The notes under the pieces were generated by a model. It was not told the DNA's origin, did no database searches, and worked only from the letters and a program-made list of their open reading frames with translations. From assembly GCA_037143575.1 (NCBI GenBank), contig JBAWYM010000069.1, forward strand, positions 1 through 5,340: a DNA stretch of 5,340 nucleotides. Direction: 5' to 3'. A program made the translations under genes and the position numbers. The DNA is from JBAWYM01 sp037143575. Its GTDB lineage: Bacteria; Patescibacteriota; Gracilibacteria; Peribacterales; Peribacteraceae. Shown piece after piece: positions 5,214-5,340 of the stretch. How positions within the stretch are numbered: the stretch's first letter is position 1; each line of letters opens with the position of its first letter.

Positions 5214-5340
5214 GCGGGGATTGTAGGCGGCTGGGGTGTTTTGCTCCAGAGATTCTGCTCGGAAGCTTTGAACATGATAATCATTCGGGTCTTCAGGGTT
5301 TCGTGTGGGTAAACTAATCTGACATTCTTTTTCATAATCA
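5214..5340 (-). other. Upstream region or N-terminal extension of the synthetase
   Basis: The synthetase frame continues without a stop from 5213 to the window edge (about 42 codons) but contains no ATG, GTG or TTG. The section is either the 5' untranslated/promoter region of a GTG-started gene or part of a longer protein that begins outside the window. Its base composition is visibly more AT-rich than the gene toward 5340, which favours non-coding. An 11-nt palindrome, ATGATAATCAT, lies at 5274-5284 and might be an operator, with nothing further to support it. Confidence 0.4.

Noticed and set aside
4260..5312. A 350-codon open frame on the + strand across the CoA synthetase gene
   Set aside because: It is fully antisense to a gene with clear family motifs, is rich in D/E/G/R low-information text, and has no recognisable domain. 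Long shadow frames are expected opposite GC-rich genes.

Overview
The window looks like bacterial chromosome of moderately high GC, read with the standard code: both large genes are intact, one ends in TGA and the other in TAA, and all tryptophans are TGG. It holds one tRNA gene on the + strand and two long protein genes on the - strand. The proteins are a class A penicillin-binding protein and a fused ADP-forming acyl/acetyl-CoA synthetase. Peptidoglycan synthesis points to a bacterium, and the ADP-forming synthetase suggests fermentative energy metabolism. Neither long gene has a clear Shine-Dalgarno sequence, and the PBP has paired cysteines around its catalytic motifs. This combination fits a candidate-phylum (CPR/Patescibacteria-like, perhaps Peregrinibacteria/Peribacteria) genome, but that placement is a guess from style, not a demonstrated assignment.

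Layout. Positions 44-118 encode tRNA-Glu(UUC) with an encoded CCA. It is enclosed by a 10-nt leader/trailer inverted repeat and overlaps a strong stem-loop at its 3' end. Positions 147-591 hold no gene I can defend, only short overlapping open frames on both strands and a lone extended -10 promoter-like site. Positions 592-2727 (-) encode the bifunctional PBP, with transglycosylase and transpeptidase motifs present. Positions 2728-3095 form a 368-nt gap, most of it filled by a compact element. Positions 3096-5213 (-) encode the CoA synthetase, whose frame stays open upstream to the window edge.

The most interesting part is the gap between the two protein genes. A 291-nt segment (2797-3087) is bounded by perfect 26-bp terminal inverted repeats and abutted by an 8-bp direct repeat with one mismatch. 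This is the architecture of a non-autonomous MITE-like transposable element. Inside it lie two inverted copies of a GC-rich palindromic repeat of about 40 nt, each carrying a four-run G-quadruplex motif on opposite strands. Removing the element and one target copy leaves only 69 nt between the synthetase stop and the PBP start, so the two genes were probably close co-directional neighbours, possibly co-transcribed, before the insertion.

The genes are not obviously one pathway. The synthetase would make ATP from acyl-CoA in the cytoplasm, the PBP polymerises and cross-links peptidoglycan outside the membrane, and the tRNA serves translation. No defence system, CRISPR array, phage gene or transposase gene is visible.
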